Below are positions 58,085 through 64,000 of a stretch of 64,000 nt of DNA, piece after piece. Every line of letters begins with the position of its first letter. The stretch's first letter is position 1. The notes beneath the pieces were generated by a model. That model searched no databases and was not told where the DNA came from. It saw only the letters and a program-made list of their open reading frames with translations. The translations under genes were made by a program, and so were the position numbers. This DNA comes from Triglochin maritima (Eukaryota; Streptophyta; Magnoliopsida; Alismatales; Juncaginaceae), in NCBI GenBank assembly GCA_963682175.1, contig OY821771.1, positions 6,509,001-6,573,000 of the forward strand, given 5' to 3'.

Positions 58085-58637
58085 ATTTTAATCCTTATTT
58101 GTCGTTGGAAAACTATTTAAATTAATTGTGCAAATTACAATTTTATTATTCTCTCATTTCTACTTATATATTTCTTCATTTGACTTTCCTACTACAACTC
58201 TTTTTTCATCTTTCTCATATAATCATCAACAAAAATGTCTTGGAGGTCAGGAAATGAGTCAGCAGACGTCCCGATGTACTCAAATATGGTAAAATGTCTC
58301 ATTTAAATTATTGTTTTTTTAAAAGAATTTTTTTTTGGGGTGGGCGCCCGTGGGAGCCGCCCACCCCAACGGACGGGCGCTCGCGGGAGCCATGGGGGCG
58401 ATGGCTTACACAGACGTCCGGTACGATATTTTTTTGCTGGACTTATTTCACCGGATCCAGACGTTTCGCCAGTCATTTTCGTGGTGTTGGTACTGGTAAA
58501 GTAAGGAAAACGTAGGCAAAATTCTTAGTTTAAGAGATGAGACAAAATGAGTATTAAATAAACTGTGAATGACAAAATGGTAATTAGACATACGATTTAA
58601 GTAGTTTTGGACGACGAATAGTAGTTTCCTTAAAAAT
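58085..58637. mobile_element. Decayed MULE-2-related element
   Basis: Left ...GTCGTTGGAAAACTATTTAA and right GATTTAAGTAGTTTTGGACG are diverged MULE-2 ends. Inside, ATGTCTTGGAGGTCAGGAAA at 58234 with a donor at 58288 matches the mobile-domain first exon type. GTCTGGCGAAACGTCTGGAT on the minus strand near 58465 matches the transposase first exon type. A short remnant of the palindromic array (GGGCGCCCGTGGGAGCC) survives at about 58340-58425. No clear target duplication. Confidence 0.7.
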
Positions 58638-60998
58638 TGTTATGATTTTTCCTTAAAGTTTTGATGTTTTTACTCTATTCGATGAATACAATACCCTATG
58701 ATAAACATTCATCTATCTTTGAAAAATAATTACATTGTACGTATGAAATGCGTTAAGTGTTGAATATAGTACCAACAAAACTTAATAAACACCCCATGAC
58801 AACGGATTTTCCCTCTCATGCTCTAAATCTTTCAAAATAGCTTTCAAAGACCATCAAGAAACAAAAAACACATATTAAAAACCAAATAAAATCATTTGCA
58901 AGGATGGACCTGCAAAATCTCCAATTCCATCACTAGTTCTTCCTGTCTTCTCCCTCGCGTGGCAGTAAAAAGTGCACTTCCCATACCTCTCTTGCACAGT
59001 GGCAGTCTCGTAAATACCGCTCATCGACTCCCCCCTCCTCCATAAGAACCGGAAACCCTAGCCCTCCCTCCCCTCCTCCTGCGGTGCCCCAAACCCTCCC
59101 ATTTCGTCCCCCTCTTGTCGGATTCCGGCCTTCTCTGATGCGCCGCTTCCGCTCTGACGGTAAAAATCTCGTATTGTTCGGATTTAGTTGTTTTATGGAG
59201 CTTTTTGGTCGTCCTTTTTGGTCACATTGTGCGGTTTGAGGGGTTTTGGGGCTTTGGTTCGATTCTGATGGTAAAAGTTTCGTCTTTGAAGGGTTTTTGT
59301 GGTATTTTGAGGTTTTGAGTTTGTTGGTTTTGGAGTTTTGGCTTGATTCTGATGGTAAAAATTTCATCTTTGAAGGGGTTTTGTGGAGTTTTGGGGTTTT
59401 GGTGTTTGGATTTGATTGTGATGGTAAAAAAAATCATCTTTGAAGGGTTTTGTAGTGTTTTAAGGTTTTGGAGTTTTGGTTTGATTGTGATGGTTAAAAA
59501 ATCAACTTTGAAGGGTTTTTGAGGTGTTTTGAGGTTTGAGGGTTTTGGTTGGATTCTGATGAAAAATTTTAGTTTTCGAAAGCTTTTTGTGGTGTTTTGA
59601 AATTTTGGGTTTGTTGGTTTGGGGGATTTGGGTCGATTCCGACGGTAAAAATCTTATCTTTGAAGGTTTTGTTTTGATCTTTTGGGTGTGGGGTGGGTTT
59701 TAGAGCTTTTGGTGGTGATGCTTTGCTTAGACAGTGAGAAAAGGTAATATTTGGGAGCTTTGTAACTGTATCTGCTTGTGAGATGCTTTTTGGGTAGCTT
59801 TTCTTTGGGCAATGGAGCTTTTGGTTGGTTAAGGTGTGTTTGGTATTTGTGATTTGGATGTGATTTGCATTATGGAGGTGTGGAAGGGGGTTGCTAGTAA
59901 TTTAGAGTTTGTGGTTTTTATTGCTGTGTTTGTGGCATGGTTGTTTCAATTTCAGCCTTAATACATTTTGTGAAAATGTCATGATGTCATATTACCTGAG
60001 AAGACTCAAATAAACGCACCTGTAGGTAGATGTGATTTCATTAGTGAAATTGTATCATTTTGGCAACTATGTCAATGTCAATTCTTTGTCAGTAGGAAAG
60101 GGGGTAAAGTATGGACCCACTATTGCTTTACTTGCATTTGTCCATAAAAGCACTTAAATTGCTTTGTTCTCTTGTCTTTTGGTTCTGCTGTGCTTATAAC
60201 ACATCAAATTAAGCGTGTAAAGGATTTTTCCCCTCCAAACAAGGATTTGGATGTTGAGTTTGTCCTAAAAATTTGAAAAGTATTGGTTATATAATGATTC
60301 GAGTGAGAGGGGAAAGAGTAATTTTTTTACTAGAGTTTTGCATTGATATAAGTTTTACCAATAAAAAATAAACTAAACAATAAGAAGTTAGATATGTGCC
60401 TTTCCAAATTCAGCAACACTTATACCAATAAAAAATAAAAATATACTAACCAACAAGAAGTTAGATATGTTCATAACCAAATTCAGCAAAATATTGGGTG
60501 CTTCGTATGTTGAGTGAAAACTTCAAGTGAAAGCTTCTAGATGCTTGGTTAACAACGTGCCTTTGAGACAAGGCTTATATGAGAAGTGATAACCCGTTTC
60601 TTCCTTAAAATTTGTGGCTTGATTCCCTAGCATGCCAAATGTGTTGTCGTCCATGTGCAATGCTTCAGTGACTTGAAGGTGATTAGCAATCATTGTGATA
60701 GTTGTCCAGCAAATGATAGTGCTACAAAACCAATACAAGATTCTTAGATATATTTACTGTAGATAAGATCTCACAGGTTGAAAATTTTGTGGCACTAGTG
60801 AATTCAGTTGGTTTCTGCAGCGCCTTTTATCTTGTGGAATCAGTCTATTTGCAAAATTTTAAATCCAAAGCCAGTCACTTTCTGCTGAATTTGATTGAGT
60901 TCATTCCATGCAATCAGGTTTCGCATGCTGTGTGGTTTTAGTTTCAAGTCCTAACTGCTGGTAATAGTGGACGCGACACCAAAGGTGGACTCACGGCG
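58638..60998 (+). promoter_or_regulatory. Promoter and probable 5' leader region of the subtilase gene
   Basis: A C-rich stretch at about 58990-59160 changes into T/G-rich sequence at CTGACG/GTAAAAATC (59153-59167), which looks like an exon-intron border of a 5' UTR. Possible acceptors are TTTCTGCAG near 60813-60821 and CAATCAG near 60914-60920. The assignment rests on composition and splice-site likeness only. Confidence 0.4.
59153..59690 (+). repeat. Tandem repeats carrying a splice-donor-like word, upstream of the subtilase
   Basis: GA(T/C)GGTAAAAAT-type words occur near 59153, 59265, 59349, 59416, 59485, 59554 and 59639, in T/G-rich units of about 67-112 bp (TTTGAAGGGTTTTTGTGG). The first and last copies, CTGACGGTAAAAATC and CCGACGGTAAAAATC, are nearly the same. 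The block lies 1.3-1.8 kb upstream of the subtilase ATG, in a position suited to a 5' UTR intron. Confidence 0.75.
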
Positions 60999-63900
60999 AT
61001 GGATATCAAGTTCATGCTTCTCGCTTTGCTTAGCCACCTACTGCTCTCAACAAATGGGGACATTTATATTGCAACTATTGAAGGAGATCCTGTAATTAGT
61101 TATGATGGTGGCATCGAGGGGTTTGAACCAACTGCACTTGATTCAATGGAAGAATTTGATTTTACTAGGTATACTGAAGAACTTATGTTTTGATTCTTCT
61201 TTTCTTATCACAGCAATTTGGTTCTGCTATTTTATTTGTGTTAAAATCTAATGTTGTATACTTGAACTGGTCTGTGGCGTCGTGGACAGTGACTCTGTGA
61301 CAGCCTATTCTCTTCACCTCGAGAAGAAACATGACACCCTTCTGGAGTCATTGTTTGAGGTTGGAAGCTACAACAAAGTATACAGTTACCGTCACCTTAT
61401 CAACGGATTTGCCGTGCACTTGTCACCAGAACAGGTAAGATTGTCCAAATCTGGTTAACTTGTTTCCATGCATTTCTTTGTTGAAAGTTTAATTCTTATG
61501 GTTTTGTCATTAATTCATTTTTTTGTTTCAGGCTGAGATCCTCAGTAGAGCTCCAGGAGTCAAATATATGGAAAAGGATATGAAGGTAAAAAAACTAACA
61601 ACACACACTCCGCAGTTTTTGGGGCTCCCTACTGGAGTATGGCCGACTGGAGGGGGGTTTGACAAAGCTGGGGAAGATATTGTAATTGGCTTTGTAGACT
61701 CTGGAATATATCCACTTCATCCAAGCTTTTCTACCTACCACTCCGAGCCATATGAACCTGTTTCTCATTACAGAGGCAAGTGTGAGATTGACCCTGACTC
61801 CAAAAGAAACTTCTGCAATGGAAAGATAGTTGGTGCTCAACATTTTGCTGCAGCTGCGGCCGCTGCTGGTGCATTTAATCCTAAAATTGATCACGCATCA
61901 CCGGTGGATGGAGATGGTCACGGAAGGTGGTCATTCAAGACCGTATATAACTTTCATTTGAAATATTTTTGCCATGTCTGTTGCTCTAGTCTTCTCACCT
62001 ATTAGTAAAAAAATTGGAATGGAATTAAAAATAATTAGTATGTTTTTCATTAGTTTCACCAGTAAAACACTTTAAAGTTATGTTTCTAAACACTTTAAAC
62101 CAAGTATCATATTCGAAATTTATTAGTTGCAATATCTTATGAACGTCCTCTACATGCATGAAGTGGCGTTATACCCCTTAGAATGTAATTTTCTATAGCA
62201 CATTTTGAGCAATTTTGACTTTTGAGATCTTGAAATTTTACTTCCTTAAGTTCAGAATCTAACCTTGTAAAATGTTTACATGAACGGAAGCAAGATACTT
62301 TTTATTTCTTACGATCCTAGTAGTCAAAGCTTATGTTTTCTGAAAGAAGTATACAGAGTTTCACTAATTGTATATGGTAATGTAATATCATTAGTTGCAT
62401 CCACAATCCTTTTTTCGTCATAATAAGCAGTTTTATTAGTTAAATTGACATTTTGCATCTTCTGGGTTCTGTCTTATTTTTTGCCTTATTTATTTCCTCT
62501 TATTATTGTGTTTTCTTGCAGCCATACAGCTGCTATTGCTGCAGGGAACAATGGAATTCCTGTCAGAATGCATGGGCATGAATTCGGAAAAGCTAGTGGC
62601 ATGGCCCCTCGAGCTAGGTTTGGATCTAGTAGCCTCTGAAGAGATGTACTGCAATTTACATTGGATTTCTGGTTCTTACCTAAAGATACATAATTGACGT
62701 GTGTTCTTCTTTAGGATTGCTGTATATAAAGCTCTATTTAGGCTTTTTGGGGGATTTGTGGCAGACGTTGTGGCTGCAATTGAGCAGGTAAAGTTGATGA
62801 AATATTACGATTTCTGAAATCTTGATGTCATCATCTGCTTTTCATATTTCCAAATTTCTTGAACTAGTACTCTATTAAGAAAATATTTCTTCCATTGTGG
62901 CCACTAAATCGTCTTGGAAGATGCCCATAAAATTGATACCCTAGCTATTCTGCTCTGTCATGCAGATTTTTCGATAACTTTAGTACTTCACTGATACTTG
63001 TCACCATTTTTCTCTACTTGTTAGCTATCATGCTTCAGTTTTGTTATTCTTATAAATTAGTTACTTTCTTTGAACAGGCTGTTCAAGATGGCGTGGACGT
63101 ATTGAATCTTTCAGTTGGTCCGAACAATCCCCCATCAACTACTAGAACCACATTCTTAAATCCCTTTGATGCTGCACTTCTTTCAGCTGTGAAAGCTGGA
63201 GTTTTTGTTGCCCAAGCTGCTGGGAATGGGGGTCCTTTTCCCAAAACCGTTGTATCATTTGGCCCATGGATAACATCCGTGGCTGCTGCAATTGATGATC
63301 GCAGATACAAAAACCATTTGACTCTTGGAAATGGAATGATCTTGCCTGGTCTTGGTTTGTCTCGTACGTGGAACTTATATCCCTTGCTCTTGGAATTTCT
63401 TCTCAAATGTGTGGTGTCAGTCACTGTAAGAAACTAAGAATTTCATTGTCATGCAAGAGTTACAATCATTTACCAAGCAATTGTGACATGCATGCATGAC
63501 AATAATTGATCTAGGATTTTGTTTACCTTTGTTTCTGATCTTTTTCATGTTATTTATTGTTAATATAGTTCCCCAAGTGAATGTGATCTTAGACTTCACT
63601 GATATGTATCTGTGCTCGTAAGGTCTTGAACCTTTACTTACTGGAAAATCCACTTACTATCATTTTCTTAAAATTATGTTTATTGCTAATATTTTTTAAG
63701 TATATAATCATGATAGGGAGGATGTCTTTGCATCCTCTCTTAAAACTTAAAAGCATTATCTGTTTTATTCTGAAACAAATATGATGTTTCATGGCAGCTT
63801 CTACGCCGGTGAATATGACATACAACTTGGTTTCCGCGAATGACGTATTGTTGGATTCATCTGTTACGAAATACAACCCTGCTGACTGCCAGAGATCGGA

Positions 63901-64000
63901 GCTGTTAAACAAGCATATGGTAGAAGGAAAGATCCTTCTCTGTGGCTACTCTTTCAATTTTATATCTGGCACTGCATCAATGAAGAAAGTCTCTGAGACT
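60999..64000 (+). CDS. SBT2.5: Subtilisin-like serine protease, SBT2.5/SBT2.6-like, 5' part
   Basis: Exons are 60999-61168, 61290-61434, 61532-61926, 62522-62617, 62715-62787, 63078-63363 and 63798 to the window end. They join in one frame with GT-AG introns and give 456 residues. A signal peptide (MDIKFMLLALLSHLLLSTNG) is followed by an I9 inhibitor-like prodomain (about 22-120; YSYRHLINGFAVHLSPEQ) and the S8 catalytic domain. Catalytic Asp161 is in GFVDSGIY, His235 in DGDGHGSHTAAIAAGN, and the oxyanion Asn343 in AAGNGG. The catalytic Ser lies beyond the window. The motifs ARIAVYKALFRLFGGFVADV and TPQFLGLPTGVWPTGGGFD are characteristic of the plant SBT2 group with a PA-domain insert, whose start is visible (DCQRSELLNKHMVEGKILLC). 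The protein is probably secreted. The subgroup is confident; the exact ortholog is not. Confidence 0.93.

Noticed and set aside
58933..59443. ORFs on both strands with LPSES or DSDGK repeats
   Set aside because: They follow the tandem donor-like repeats and are in leader or intron sequence, not a gene.

Overview
The window is nuclear DNA of a flowering plant, most likely a eudicot. It is AT-rich, its genes are split by GT-AG introns, and its gene families (NAC factor, SBT2-type subtilase, FAR1-type Mutator transposases, plant mobile domain) are those of angiosperms. No species can be named from the sequence.

Three ordinary host genes are visible. At the left edge (781-4291, +) is the 3' part of a coiled-coil, C-terminally membrane-anchored protein of the Arabidopsis AT2G24420/AT4G31340 family. 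At 7734-9818 (-) is a complete three-exon NAC transcription factor of 349 residues. At the right edge (60999-64000, +) is the 5' part of an SBT2.5/2.6-like subtilase, preceded by a long leader region with donor-like tandem repeats.

Most of the rest is transposable-element sequence. The main items are a tRNA-derived SINE with a perfect 16-bp target duplication (14340-14554), several MITEs, two solo LTRs (47222-48813 and 54357-55491), and a deleted copia element (49551-52375).

The most interesting content is two large, unrelated Mutator-like elements. MULE-1 (about 16694-25201) has two convergent genes: a spliced 843-residue protein with a C-terminal Ulp1-like cysteine peptidase domain, and a 711-residue FAR1/MULE/SWIM transposase. 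Five arrays of 22-bp repeats with a CCGGA core sit in introns of both genes, between the genes, and upstream of the transposase.

MULE-2 (37855-43707) encodes an 879-residue transposase fused through an intron to an OTU cysteine peptidase domain, plus a frame-broken plant mobile domain gene. Intron 1 of each gene carries an array of 33-bp palindromic units. Two short derivatives (43902-45325 and 45537-46916) keep only the ends, the first exons and these arrays, and a decayed relative lies near 58.1-58.6 kb.

Both MULEs therefore pair a FAR1-type transposase with a protease of a ubiquitin/SUMO-processing fold and with intronic repeat arrays of fixed period. I infer that the arrays are cis-acting sites, for transposase binding or for element regulation. 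This is not proven by the sequence.
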